A DNA stretch of 64,000 nucleotides from a virus. Position 1 is the first letter of the stretch, and every line of letters starts with the position of its first letter. Positions 1-8,175 of this stretch are shown one piece after another. The notes beneath the pieces were generated by a model that was not told where the DNA came from, made no database searches, and saw nothing but the letters and a program-made list of their open reading frames with translations. The position numbers were made by a program, and so were the translations under genes. Where the stretch lies: positions 1-64,000 of the IMG/VR virus record IMGVR_UViG_3300025872_004375, one strand, 5' to 3'.

Positions 1-654
1 GTTGATCTCTCCCTGGTAACCAAGTGACTTGCGAAGAATGTTGTTGAAGTTCTCGACGATTCGAAGAGCAGCTGTCCTTCCGGTCCTGCCTTCATTAAGG
101 GCGCCGAGGGCCCTTCCAAGAAGCTTTAGCTCCATCCTGGCTTCGCGGATGCGATCTGTTAGACCGCCCTTGCCATCGATGATGCCGAGCAAAGTGTTAA
201 TGGATTCGTTGGTGAGCTCGATGCTCTCATTCTGCTTGTCCTTATCTGTAAGGACCTTCTCACCCTCGAACTCAATGTTGATCTTCTTCACACCCTTCAA
301 CGGGAATGAAGCCATGTCGTCAGACGAGGAGAAGGAATCCACGTCGAAGTCATCGTCGTCATCCTCCTCATCGTCATACTCATACTCGCTCTCTTCAGAG
401 TCGAAGTCTTCAGAGTCATCAGTCCCACCCATCTCACCAGCTTCAGGAACTTCATCGGTTTCCTCACTGTCAAGGCTCGCGACAATGTTATCGATATCAT
501 CGTCTTCATCGGTGGAAGCCTCAACTAGCCTCTTCTCGACGATCTTCCTGATCCTCGGAGCAACAGCCTCAATGAGCTTATTGGTGGCGTTCTCTTCCGC
601 CATGCGAACGAGTTCCTTCGCATCTGCAATTGCTTCATCGTATAGTGATGACAT
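1..654 (-). CDS. Acidic prohead core/scaffold-like protein (partial, runs off left edge)
   Basis: Open frame of 218 codons from an ATG at 654, still open at base 1, so the C-terminus is missing. The first 45 residues are helical and charged (MSSLYDEAIADAKELVRMAE). A strongly acidic tract follows around residues 60-110 (runs of Asp/Glu, including YEYDDEEDDDDDF), then a helical region with Lys/Glu heptad-like character. T4 gp22-type scaffolds are acidic, helical and sit between the prohead protease and the major capsid gene. This gene is downstream of the gp21-like protease in the same orientation. The scaffold role is inferred from composition and position, not from a recognised family motif. 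A GGAG ribosome site lies just upstream of the ATG. Confidence 0.6.
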   Translation of the reverse strand, partial: MSSLYDEAIADAKELVRMAEENATNKLIEAVAPRIRKIVEKRLVEASTDEDDDIDNIVASLDSEETDEVPEAGEMGGTDDSEDFDSEESEYEYDDEEDDDDDFDVDSFSSSDDMASFPLKGVKKINIEFEGEKVLTDKDKQNESIELTNESINTLLGIIDGKGGLTDRIREARMELKLLGRALGALNEGRTGRTAALRIVENFNNILRKSLGYQGEIN

Positions 655-671
655 CAGTTTCTCCGTGTCTC

Positions 672-679
672 TATGTATA
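672..679 (-). promoter_or_regulatory. Candidate T4-late-type promoter element TATACATA
   Basis: On the minus strand the 44-nt gap before the acidic scaffold-like gene reads TATACATA. It differs at one base from the T4 late promoter consensus TATAAATA, which is read by gp55. A gp55-like sigma is encoded at 40611-41339. The element ends 17 nt before the ATG, which would leave a very short leader containing the GGAG site. The same octamer occurs before the gene at 60077-62386. Confidence 0.4.
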
Positions 680-698
680 TTCGCTCATGATGAAAAAC

Positions 699-1256
699 TC
701 ATCTTTCTCTCTTGTTCTCATCGGAAATTACTCTGATAAGCTCTCGAACAGCCTGCAGCTCGGGAGCTTCCTCTTGATCTTCGCTGGGTTCGAGAAAAAT
801 GGGGGCAAACTGAGTTCCGTGAGGTGTAGACTTGGTCCTGAGTATGTCTTTCGTGGTCTGCCACTGATTGCTACCAACTAACCCGCTGTCCCTTCCTTTA
901 TAAAGATCGGGCTTCGGAACCATTGAGCCTCTCGTCGTGTTCCTAACTATGGATTCGAACCTCGTCGCAGCTCCAAAGAAGTAGAACGGATCGTTCTTCT
1001 TGGTCGCAAGTCCATCGGACGGCACGTAGGAGGAGAGCTTACGGCTGACTTTGGAGTCGAACTCTTCGTCTCTCTCTTCCTCATCAACCTCAAGCTCTTC
1101 ATCGCTCGGCGGCTCTTTATAGGGATAAGATCCCTGATACTGCCTTTGAGCATGAAACCCGGACTGAGTCCCGTATCCGAGACCCGTCCGGGCATCATAG
1201 TTGGGGAAGTTTGCAGGACCTCCCCCGATAGCTTCCCAGAGACTCTTACGAGGCAT
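699..1256 (-). CDS. Head-region protein of unknown function
   Basis: I do not recognise the family. An in-frame TTG at 1280 exists, but I start at the ATG at 1256 (MPRKSLWEAIGG). This gives 185 aa and an 11-nt overlap with the preceding gene. The N-terminal half is rich in Gly, Tyr, Pro and Gln (residues 10-45), followed by an acidic stretch (EELEVDEEERDEEF). The C-terminal half is a mixed region with FYFFGAATRFESIV. No membrane segment or enzymatic motif is visible. Its place among small genes between the protease and the scaffold-like gene suggests a minor head or core protein. Confidence 0.6.
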   Translation of the reverse strand: MPRKSLWEAIGGGPANFPNYDARTGLGYGTQSGFHAQRQYQGSYPYKEPPSDEELEVDEEERDEEFDSKVSRKLSSYVPSDGLATKKNDPFYFFGAATRFESIVRNTTRGSMVPKPDLYKGRDSGLVGSNQWQTTKDILRTKSTPHGTQFAPIFLEPSEDQEEAPELQAVRELIRVISDENKRER

Positions 1257-1749
1257 TCTGCGTGGCCGGTGACTGGCCAAGCTCTGCTGTCGTAACTCTC
1301 GTTGACATGTTTGCCGACGAGACTGACGGATTTCTTCCTTCTGCTGTGACCGCAGTGGAGTTTCCAGCGTGGGCGCCGTTTGTTGGAGTTGTACCGAAAC
1401 CTGACGGTGGTGCGGCCATGTCCGTGGGATTTGTAGATCCCTCTCCGGGGCTCACAGGATTTGGGACATATGCAGAAGCAGGCAGACCACCAGCTCCAGT
1501 TGCCACGTCAGCGTAGTTTGGTGCACCGTTAGAAGAGTAATCCCTGTTGTAATTCCCAATCTGCTGGTTCTCCACAATCTCACCGTCGAGGAGCAGTGCT
1601 AGAGCGGCTTCCTTGTAGTCTGCAGATGCTAGAGAAAGACCCGGTGTCTGCGGAAACATCGCCTGGATGGTCGCAGAGTCAGAGTCTCCCTTACCGCGCG
1701 TTGTAGTTCCCACAGTCACGATTGTGGGGTATGTGTATGTGCGACTCAT
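1246..1749 (-). CDS. Head-region protein of unknown function, low complexity
   Basis: The protein has 167 aa from the ATG at 1749. A TTG six bases upstream is also in frame, but a near-perfect GGAGGT with 7-nt spacing points to the ATG. The N-terminus (MSRTYTYPTIVTVGTTT) looks beta-prone. The rest is rich in Ala, Gly, Ser, Thr, Pro and Asn and probably largely disordered (for example PASAYVPNPVSPGEGSTNP). No family is recognised. It lies in the run of small genes between the gp21-like protease and the scaffold-like gene, so a minor structural role is the simplest guess. Confidence 0.6.
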   Translation of the reverse strand: MSRTYTYPTIVTVGTTTRGKGDSDSATIQAMFPQTPGLSLASADYKEAALALLLDGEIVENQQIGNYNRDYSSNGAPNYADVATGAGGLPASAYVPNPVSPGEGSTNPTDMAAPPSGFGTTPTNGAHAGNSTAVTAEGRNPSVSSANMSTRVTTAELGQSPATQNAS

Positions 1750-1773
1750 GTTCAAGACCTCCAGTTGGTGAAA

Positions 1774-2073
1774 TTAGCGACGAAGGAGACGGGCGCGGAT
1801 GTTGCGCTTGCTCTCACGAATCTGATGGAGCTTGTTGATGAGCTTCCTCTCAGCGATTGTGAGTGCCTGGTAGCGCCTGCGGGCCTCATTCTTCGGGGTG
1901 TGAACCTCAGGTGCCTCAAGCGTGTCAGCGTACTCGTCAGCACCGACTTCCTCTGCAGTAGCGAGAGGCTCATCGGCCTCATGCTTCATCTTCGCTTCAC
2001 GAACAAGCTTGCGCTTCTCCTCAAGAACGATCCTGCGAAGGAGAGCGGGAGTGAGTGTCATTGTCTTTGCCAT
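1774..2073 (-). CDS. Small charged prohead-core-like protein
   Basis: The protein has 99 aa from the ATG at 2073 with a GGAG site. The sequence is almost entirely charged helix: a basic N-terminus (LLRRIVLEEKRKLVREAKMK), an acidic middle, and a basic C-terminus ending RNIRARLLRR. T4 and relatives encode small charged core proteins (gp67, gp68) near the portal and protease genes. This could be a functional counterpart, but no sequence match can be claimed by eye. Confidence 0.55.
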   Translation of the reverse strand: MAKTMTLTPALLRRIVLEEKRKLVREAKMKHEADEPLATAEEVGADEYADTLEAPEVHTPKNEARRRYQALTIAERKLINKLHQIRESKRNIRARLLRR

Positions 2074-2104
2074 TTGTGAACTCCGGAGCTGTTTTGCTCA
2101 GCTG

Positions 2105-2112
2105 TATGTATT
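2105..2112 (-). promoter_or_regulatory. Candidate late promoter element AATACATA
   Basis: On the minus strand the octamer AATACATA sits 31 nt upstream of the ATG at 2073. It overlaps the last base of the preceding stop codon. It differs at one base from the TATACATA elements at 672-679 and 62416-62423. Spacing leaves room for a start site, leader and GGAG site. It is assigned by similarity to those elements and to the T4 late consensus. Confidence 0.3.
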
Positions 2113-2564
2113 CACCTACGTGAGGTGTTTCTAGATTCTGAGAATGCCATCATTGCCCAGTTCTCAGCCCCCTCGAACAGATTGGGATCGACGCCAGTGT
2201 CCATGAGGGGGTTAGCTTGAGAATTGCTGCCACCGTCGGGGGAGCCGAGCCTTTCAACCAGTCCGCTCGCAGCAGTATCGGCGAAAACTGATGCTAGCAC
2301 ATCATTTCCGCCAACGAGCTCCTTGTAATTAGCAGCGCTTGGTCGTGGTCGATCCGGTTGTCTTTGTGTTGGGACAGGAGAGCTTGCAGGAGCCCTACCC
2401 TTCGGGTGGATGAGGTCGAGAGCAGGACGGGTTGCAACAGGCCTCGTCGACTGCTTGGTAGTGTTCCTTTCCCTCACATTCTCGACAACTCTTTTTGGAG
2501 AGCCCTCAACGATAATCTCGAGCAGGCACTCCTTGACGAGCTCTTTCAAATCATCTCTTGTCAT
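2112..2564 (-). CDS. Prohead-associated protein of unknown function
   Basis: I start at the ATG at 2564 (MTRDDLKELVKECLLEIIVE) because GTGGAG lies 6 nt upstream. A longer frame reaches 2603 but would overlap the protease gene by more than 50 nt. The 150-aa product has a helical N-terminus, a basic Pro/Arg-rich linker (residues 25-75) and a C-terminal segment with an NLFEGAENWAMMAFS motif. It overlaps the end of the gp21-like gene by 14 nt, suggesting coupled translation and a role in head assembly. The family is not recognised. Confidence 0.6.
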   Translation of the reverse strand: MTRDDLKELVKECLLEIIVEGSPKRVVENVRERNTTKQSTRPVATRPALDLIHPKGRAPASSPVPTQRQPDRPRPSAANYKELVGGNDVLASVFADTAASGLVERLGSPDGGSNSQANPLMDTGVDPNLFEGAENWAMMAFSESRNTSRR

Positions 2565-3174
2565 TCTTTCTCCACGACAGGACTTCGTTGAACACTCTAT
2601 CAATTCTGTCGCTTCGAGTGAAGGTCTGCTTTAGATCTCTATCACTTATCTTCTTACCCTCAGCCATCATGAATGCACCTGGAGTCGAGGGCTCTGCAAC
2701 GAAATCCCAGCAGATGAGCTGGAAGTCATCTTGGACGACTTGCGTGTCACCGTCTCTCTTTGTTGAACCAACTCCTCTCGAAGAAATCCCAAGAGTGATG
2801 CCAGACTCCACAAGGCTTTGGAGAATTTTACCGCAGGGTGTGTCGAGGATCTCAACTGTACCGTAGCAGACAGTCCCTTCCATGTAAGCTTCACGGACGA
2901 TGTGGCTCACCTTCTTGAGCTCAACGACGGAAGAGTCTGGGTGATCACACTCACCGAGAGCCCTGTTTTCACGAATGAACTTCTGGTAATTGCGAACCTC
3001 TCTCTCGAGGATAGAGATTGGATACACTCTTCCGTTCTGGTTGAGAGTTTCTGCCTTCTGGAGGATGCCTCTCATGACAATCTTCCCGCCGTTCTTTTCG
3101 CGACTCTCCTTGATCATTTCCGGAGAGTATGAGAAGGCAGTCCACTCTGTGAGGAGTCTTTTATCACTTGACAT
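2551..3174 (-). CDS. 21: Prohead core protease, T4 gp21-like
   Basis: This 207-aa serine protease would process scaffold and capsid proteins inside the prohead. The N-terminal half has the motif family members place before the active site (AETLNQNGRVYP, residues 41-52). Then come a catalytic-His block ALGECDHPDSS (His78) and a catalytic-Ser block GITLGISSRGVGS (Ser131/132), followed by an aspartate-containing strand ICWDFVAEPSTPGAF. Length is close to T4 gp21 (212 aa). The ATG at 3174 has AAGGA upstream, and the start overlaps the preceding gene by 11 nt. Its position after the portal gene matches T4 gene order. Confidence 0.93.
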   Translation of the reverse strand: MSSDKRLLTEWTAFSYSPEMIKESREKNGGKIVMRGILQKAETLNQNGRVYPISILEREVRNYQKFIRENRALGECDHPDSSVVELKKVSHIVREAYMEGTVCYGTVEILDTPCGKILQSLVESGITLGISSRGVGSTKRDGDTQVVQDDFQLICWDFVAEPSTPGAFMMAEGKKISDRDLKQTFTRSDRIDRVFNEVLSWRKNDKR

Positions 3175-4012
3175 TTTCCTTATCCTCCACTTCGCTGACT
3201 AGCTTTATGAGAGTGAGATACTTGGAAAGTTCACTCTCATGAATGTTCTGGTTCGGAAGAGACTCAATCTCCTTCTTCACCGGGTCGAACTTCTCTTGAA
3301 GAATCTTGTCGTTCTTCTCTCCGCGTAGGTGAGTGAGAGATCTTAGCGCCCTTATCTTGATGCTCTCGCATGCTTCCCTTAGAGGCTTAGAGTCTCCACG
3401 AGCGGAAGCCTTGACGTAAAGGTTGATGAGCGAGATCTGCTCAGAATTGAGAGTAGTCGAGTACTTTCTCTCAAGCTTCTCTTGCATGAGCTTCAGAGAA
3501 AGAGAAGTGACCTCGCTCTTCTTTATGAGGGGCGCTGTCTCTTGCTTGTCAGTGAGGTGCTGTACTACCTTTGACTCATACATGGCTCTTTGAGCGCTCA
3601 CAGTTGAATCTTTGCCGCGCCAGTCATTCAAGAGAGTCTGGACAGTTGCAAGCTTTCTGTACTCGGGAATCCTCATGTCAAAGAATCCCGGAAAATCTAG
3701 CTTCTTGTTGATGCTGCGAATCAGGAGACTCTTTTCATTGTCTAGTCTCTTTGGATCGTGCGTCAGAGCGGCGACCTTCGCCTCTTCAAGAACTCTGATC
3801 GCAAGCGAATCGCTTGGGACCCGAGTCTGTACCAGGGCGTTAAAGAGACGAAACTCCTTGTAGAGCTCAGTCCCAGGCTTGAAGTGATCCTTCATGATCT
3901 GCATGGCGATCTCGGCCCTGTCCGTCTTTCCCTCGAGTATGCACTTCGAGGCGTAGCGAATCAACTGCTCGTAGATCAGCCCGACATTGCGCTTTTTGTT
4001 GTGGTTACTCAT
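3164..4012 (-). CDS. Helical protein between portal and prohead protease
   Basis: The protein has 282 aa from the ATG at 4012 (MSNHNKKRNVGLIYEQLIRY). An upstream TTG at 4054 is in frame but would lie well inside the portal gene. The sequence is helix-rich and charged throughout, with no hydrophobic segment and no catalytic motif I recognise. It overlaps the portal gene by 8 nt and the protease gene by 11 nt. T4 places the small core genes 67 and 68 in this interval, but this product is much larger. A role in prohead core or portal assembly is inferred from position only. Confidence 0.65.
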   Translation of the reverse strand: MSNHNKKRNVGLIYEQLIRYASKCILEGKTDRAEIAMQIMKDHFKPGTELYKEFRLFNALVQTRVPSDSLAIRVLEEAKVAALTHDPKRLDNEKSLLIRSINKKLDFPGFFDMRIPEYRKLATVQTLLNDWRGKDSTVSAQRAMYESKVVQHLTDKQETAPLIKKSEVTSLSLKLMQEKLERKYSTTLNSEQISLINLYVKASARGDSKPLREACESIKIRALRSLTHLRGEKNDKILQEKFDPVKKEIESLPNQNIHESELSKYLTLIKLVSEVEDKENVK

Positions 4013-5930
4013 TGTCGTCGGACTCTCCAGTGCTTGAGTTCTCAATTTCCTCACGGAGGACTGTTCGTTCTCCTCTCTTTGTATCTATCTCTCGACCGAG
4101 CAAGCTTAGAAGAGAATTGACTTCTGGAGTCTTTCTCGGTATGGGAGATTCTCCGAACATTGCTTTCGAGAGAGAAAGATCTTCCCAAATGCCCTTTCTC
4201 ATGCTAGAGGGGCCGTATGGCTCATTCATCGTTGACTGTGGACGCTTGTCCATGGTCATTACGAGGAAGTCCGGAACCTCAGCTTTTGCGTTGGAAGACC
4301 TCTGCTTCTTTTTGCGTCTCCTCGAACCAAAGACGTTTTTCGCTTCTGATGAGGGCTTGATCGGAAATTCCTCGACCTCACCGAGAATCGGACCGTCCTT
4401 GTAGTCACCCGAGAACAGATCTTCTGCGCCGCCAGCTTCTTCACCACCTGGTGGGGCGCCGCCAGCCTCTTCACCGCCTGGAGGAGCTCCAGTATCAGCA
4501 GCGCCTGCCTCAGCACCGCCTTCTTCTCCACCCTCTGGCTTCGCAGCTTCAACCTCGGCGTCTTCGATCTTGTCAGCCTTGCGACCCTCCTTGATTTTGA
4601 GGATCTCTTCATCAGTGAGCCCAAGAATGTTCTTGCGAATCCACTGCCTGTCCACTGCTCCTTCAGGCGCGGCACCAGCAATTTCAAACTTCGTCTTGAT
4701 GAGCTCAAGCTTCTGTAGCTGCGCAACCGAAGAAGGGTTGTTGAGGCTCAGGTGGAAATTGAGCAGCTCGTCGTCAGTGAAGCCGTGCGAGTACAGGTGA
4801 ATCATCGCCATCTTGTTAAGCTCAGATATGATGACCTTCTGTATCCTGGCGATGGTCCTCGAGAACCTGATGTCCTCCTGCGCCAGGGTTGCCTTCGCAC
4901 CGATCTCTTCATCGTAGCCGAGGTAAGCCTTCGGAATCTTGAGAGCCGCGAAGAGCTTCTTCTGAATGTATTGGACGTCCTCTACCGCCGCGGCGTTCTG
5001 TCCACCAGCTAGGGTGTCGATCTTCGTGCCAGACTCCCCACCTCTGACCGGAATGAAGTAGTCATCATCAACTGCGAGAGGATTATAGCGGAGATCGAGG
5101 CGTCCCGTTGTCTGGTCTATCGCCTTGTTCCTCTTCAGGCTCGTCTGAGCCTGCTGCATGTAATTCTCAATCTCTTCGGGAGGAACGTTACCGACGTCAA
5201 TGTAGAATATGCGCCTCTCAGGCGCTCTCACGATTCGGTAAACGAGCATTGCGTCCTCGATGAGGATGAGCTGTCTCCAGATTCTTCTTGCAGACTCGAG
5301 GACCGAGGCTCCATAGGGTAGGAAGGCGTCGTTACCAAGCAGCCTGAAGTGGGTCACCTGCCAGTTCTCGAGCGTCTGATTTCCTCTCGTGATCCAGCGA
5401 AACCTGACTGCCATCGGGTCCTGTGGATCGTAACCTTCCTCTCTCTCGATCTCAGCGATGGGAATCGGGTAAGCGTTGAGGACTCCGTACTTGGGGTCGA
5501 CATCGTTGAAGAGGAAGAAGTCTCCGTACTTGCAGAGGTTCCTCACCCACATCGGGAGGTTGAAGTTGACATTAAGAACGTCGTCGAAGAGGTTCGTGAG
5601 AAGCTCTTGGATCGCCCTGTTCTCAGAGTAGACGTGAAGGACCCTGCCGGTGTCATCCTGCGAAGCAGTTTCCTCTGCGTAGATGTCGAGAGCGGAGGCA
5701 ATCTCAGGTGTTGCCTCCATCTCGGAGAAGTCTGAATACCTCGACATTCTGTCGTAGGCACCATACGCTGAAACAGTGCTTGCGTATACATCTGAAACGT
5801 TCCTCCGGAACATCTCGTACGCCGACGAGGCTGTCGGCTCAGTCGCATTCTTGACCTTTCTCCTTACGACTGGCCCACTGCGGAAGAGCTTGGTCAGCCT
5901 CGAGAAAAGATTACCTTGTTGCTTTGCCAC
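4005..5930 (-). CDS. 20: Portal vertex protein, T4 gp20-like
   Basis: This is the dodecameric portal, through which DNA enters the head and to which the neck attaches. I start at the GTG at 5930 (641 aa) because GGAG lies 7 nt upstream. Another GTG two codons earlier sits too close to that site. Typical gp20 segments are present: DVYASTVSAYGAYDRMSRYSD near the N-terminus, ATPEIASALDIYAEE, and in the centre RAPERRIFYIDVGNVPPEEI and LAQEDIRFSRTIARIQ. It is longer than T4 gp20 (524 aa) because of a Gly/Glu/Pro-rich C-terminal insert with near-identical repeats (around 4425-4530). Confidence 0.95.
   Translation of the reverse strand: MAKQQGNLFSRLTKLFRSGPVVRRKVKNATEPTASSAYEMFRRNVSDVYASTVSAYGAYDRMSRYSDFSEMEATPEIASALDIYAEETASQDDTGRVLHVYSENRAIQELLTNLFDDVLNVNFNLPMWVRNLCKYGDFFLFNDVDPKYGVLNAYPIPIAEIEREEGYDPQDPMAVRFRWITRGNQTLENWQVTHFRLLGNDAFLPYGASVLESARRIWRQLILIEDAMLVYRIVRAPERRIFYIDVGNVPPEEIENYMQQAQTSLKRNKAIDQTTGRLDLRYNPLAVDDDYFIPVRGGESGTKIDTLAGGQNAAAVEDVQYIQKKLFAALKIPKAYLGYDEEIGAKATLAQEDIRFSRTIARIQKVIISELNKMAMIHLYSHGFTDDELLNFHLSLNNPSSVAQLQKLELIKTKFEIAGAAPEGAVDRQWIRKNILGLTDEEILKIKEGRKADKIEDAEVEAAKPEGGEEGGAEAGAADTGAPPGGEEAGGAPPGGEEAGGAEDLFSGDYKDGPILGEVEEFPIKPSSEAKNVFGSRRRKKKQRSSNAKAEVPDFLVMTMDKRPQSTMNEPYGPSSMRKGIWEDLSLSKAMFGESPIPRKTPEVNSLLSLLGREIDTKRGERTVLREEIENSSTGESDDNE
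4425..4500 (-). repeat. Short direct repeats in portal C-terminus (GAPPGGEEAG units)
   Basis: Within the portal gene the DNA contains two close tandem copies of a unit of about 33 bp encoding GGAPPGGEEA, with degenerate neighbours on both sides. The encoded segment is Gly/Pro/Glu rich and likely a flexible linker. The flanking portal sequence is ordinary, so the repeat looks like local slippage expansion. Confidence 0.6.
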
Positions 5931-5967
5931 TATCACACTCCGATTTCATAACTATCGGACTCAGAGC

Positions 5968-7554
5968 TCACCTGTAAAGCCAGGCAATGCCGGGAGGAAC
6001 CGGTGCAGAAGGATCACTGCCAGGCTCTTCGTGAAGCTTGGCGTCGTAGGGTCTCGGAGTGAAGGGGTTACCAGTGAACATCGGAGGGGGACGAGCTGCG
6101 GGAGACTTGTTGACTCCGAACGCAGCCAGCATTCCTCTGTATGCGCTTGAATTGACCTTCTTCACCTCTCCGATTGTTGGCTCATAGAGAGTCCCCGCTA
6201 TCGCAAGAGCGAGAACGAGGTCGTCATTGAACCCCTTCTGAGCTCTAGGGCTGTCTCCATACCAAACGAAAGTCCTGAGCTCGTCAAGGAGACGGGAAGA
6301 GTAGACCTTCATTGCTCCCGTTCTCAGATACTCCTCGAGCTTGGTGAGAGCAGCAGCGCGGCTTGGTCCTGATGTCGCAAACCCGAACTTCGCGACAGGT
6401 ATGTCTATCGCATACTGGTAACGCTTGTCGTTGAGGTGGAGGTTCGGATAGCTAATGTCTCTCAACTTTGTTATCGTTGCGAAACCGTAGGTGTTATTCT
6501 CTGGGCAAAGTAGCGCCTTGTTATAGCGTAATCCGACCTCACTCAGCAGAACGCCGAACTGGTCAGGAGGAATCTTACCCTTGAACTCGCAGACCTGCTC
6601 GGACTCATTTGTGTCAATCACATGGAAAGTCGAGTAGTCGTTAGAGTCACCGCGTGCGATGTCTGCTGAGATGACGTACTTGTGGTCAGGTAAAGCATAC
6701 TTCCACACCCACACTCCAGCCTCTGGTCCCCACTTCTCGATCGGGGTCCTCGCATTCATGCGAAGCCTCTCGAGGTCCTCTGCTCCGAGGAAAGTGTCGC
6801 CTGATGAGGCAAAGTCACAGAGGAGCTCCTGGGCTATCTGCTTCCTCGACATCTGGCGAGCCTCTTTCTCGAACCAATTCTGATCGCGCTCTGGGTGGAC
6901 GTCCCACATGAGCTTGATGGGGTTGAAGTCAGAGATCTTGTTCTCGGCATCGATCCAGAGCTTGTGATACTGGTTACCGACACCGTTCGGTGTGCTAAGT
7001 ATTATCGCTCCACCACCCGTCGACAGTGTGGGGTAGAGGCCCTTCCACAGCTCCTCGAAGTTCCTAATGAACGCAGCCTCGTCGATGATGAGCAGCGACA
7101 GGGCTTCTGAACGACCGGCATCCTCTGAGGTGGGAACTGCCTTGATGATTGATCCGTTCGAGAACTCTATGCAAGTCCTCGTCTCGGAAGTGATCGTAGG
7201 AATGAGCAGCCAGGGAGGAAGAGAAGCGAGCATCGTCTTCACCTTCCTCACGAAGTTTGCAGCAGTCGCCATCTTCGTGGCGATGACAAGAATGTTCTTC
7301 TCCTTGTAGAAGATTGCCCTCCACAGCGAGAATGCGGCAGTGACGGTGGAGAGGCCGAGCTGCCTGCTCTTCAACACGATGTTGAAACGGTGCTTCACAA
7401 ACTCATTGACGCACATGTCTTGGAACGGGTATGTCTTGAACCCAATGAGACCCCTCTCAGGGTGGGTAATCTTCGTCCACTTGTTTATGAAGTGAACGGG
7501 ATCCTTCCCACATCTGATGATCTCATCGACCTGTGCGCTCTTGGAGACGGGCAT
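5968..7554 (-). CDS. 17: Large terminase subunit, T4 gp17-like
   Basis: This 528-aa packaging motor would pump DNA into the prohead and cut the concatemer. The N-terminal ATPase has an adenine-binding/Q region (YPFQDMCVNEF), a variant Walker A SRQLGLST (residues 63-70) and a Walker B LLIIDEA (154-160), then a coupling-type motif ILSTPNG. The C-terminal RNase H-fold nuclease has DIARGDSNDYS and ends in GFNDDLVLALAIA, holding catalytic acidic residues. Length is near T4 gp17 (610 aa) with a shorter tail. Its ATG overlaps the upstream stop by one base, and the portal follows after 37 nt. Confidence 0.95.
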   Translation of the reverse strand: MPVSKSAQVDEIIRCGKDPVHFINKWTKITHPERGLIGFKTYPFQDMCVNEFVKHRFNIVLKSRQLGLSTVTAAFSLWRAIFYKEKNILVIATKMATAANFVRKVKTMLASLPPWLLIPTITSETRTCIEFSNGSIIKAVPTSEDAGRSEALSLLIIDEAAFIRNFEELWKGLYPTLSTGGGAIILSTPNGVGNQYHKLWIDAENKISDFNPIKLMWDVHPERDQNWFEKEARQMSRKQIAQELLCDFASSGDTFLGAEDLERLRMNARTPIEKWGPEAGVWVWKYALPDHKYVISADIARGDSNDYSTFHVIDTNESEQVCEFKGKIPPDQFGVLLSEVGLRYNKALLCPENNTYGFATITKLRDISYPNLHLNDKRYQYAIDIPVAKFGFATSGPSRAAALTKLEEYLRTGAMKVYSSRLLDELRTFVWYGDSPRAQKGFNDDLVLALAIAGTLYEPTIGEVKKVNSSAYRGMLAAFGVNKSPAARPPPMFTGNPFTPRPYDAKLHEEPGSDPSAPVPPGIAWLYR

Positions 7555-7913
7555 TACGCCACCGAGATGAGCAGATGGTACCTGTAGTAAGCAACTCGAC
7601 GGGGATTGTGGGCAGTCGCCTGGATGATCTCAATGTCATCTGACTCGTTGATGACCTTTGTCGTGAGGTCCTTCTTTGTGTAGCCCTTGTATTCCTTCGC
7701 GACTGTCTTCACAGCGTCCTTCAGCATTGCCTTCGCCCTATCGGCTTCTCTGGCAGTCTGGGCTCTAAACGATGCCTCACCCGCATAGTGAACGACGCAG
7801 GTGTAGCAGAGGTTGACCCTGTCGGTGCCGAGGATCTTTGATGTGATGGAAGTCGTGCCGTCCTTCGATCCCTTGCATGATTCGAGAGCCTGGCCGAGAG
7901 CATTGTAGTCCAT
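7554..7913 (-). CDS. Unknown protein immediately upstream of the terminase
   Basis: The protein has 119 aa, starting at the ATG at 7913 with CGGAG upstream. It contains a DRVNLCYTCVVHYAGEASF segment, a helical middle, and a C-terminus with IEIIQATAHNPRRVAYYRYH. No family is recognised. In T4 the small terminase gp16 precedes gp17. This position fits, but the protein lacks the obvious coiled-coil core of small terminases, so I do not assign that role. Confidence 0.6.
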   Translation of the reverse strand: MDYNALGQALESCKGSKDGTTSITSKILGTDRVNLCYTCVVHYAGEASFRAQTAREADRAKAMLKDAVKTVAKEYKGYTKKDLTTKVINESDDIEIIQATAHNPRRVAYYRYHLLISVA

Positions 7914-7938
7914 GTGAGTACTCCGTATCGATAACTAT

Positions 7939-8175
7939 CTAGCGAGGAAAGAAGAGTCTCGAATCCCTGACAGAGATCACCGTTTGTTCATCAGGTCTCC
8001 ACCCATCTGCCCACTTCTCCCTGTGCGGCTCGTAAAACTGCTGCTCGCAGCCTCTGCAACACCCTGTCCTCTCCATTGCCTCGATGTCGTACATGTCACC
8101 GAGAGCAGAGTGACAGAGATTGCAGAAGGCTGCGAGCTTTGGCAGCCCAGAGCTAATTGTTCGGTACGGAATCAA
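7939..8175 (-). CDS. Small zinc-ribbon protein
   Basis: This small protein has two cysteine pairs, FCNLC and CCRGC, about 20 residues apart, as expected for a structural zinc ribbon. A charged, Trp/Pro-containing tail follows (PHREKWADGWRPDEQ). The start is uncertain. An ATG at 8235 would overlap the SbcD-SbcC gene by 83 nt, while a TTG at 8175 overlaps by 23 nt and keeps the whole zinc ribbon; I use the TTG. The function is unknown; DNA or protein binding is plausible for a zinc ribbon. Confidence 0.55.
   Translation of the reverse strand: MIPYRTISSGLPKLAAFCNLCHSALGDMYDIEAMERTGCCRGCEQQFYEPHREKWADGWRPDEQTVISVRDSRLFFPR

Noticed and set aside
29-736. Long plus-strand frame of 235 codons at the left edge, Ser-rich
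   Set aside because: It is antisense to the partial acidic scaffold-like gene, whose Asp/Glu codons read as Ser/Val on the other strand; no ribosome site or family signal.
7554-7913. Small terminase subunit (gp16) because it precedes gp17
   Set aside because: The sequence lacks a visible coiled-coil or DNA-binding helix-turn-helix and is short; position alone is not enough.
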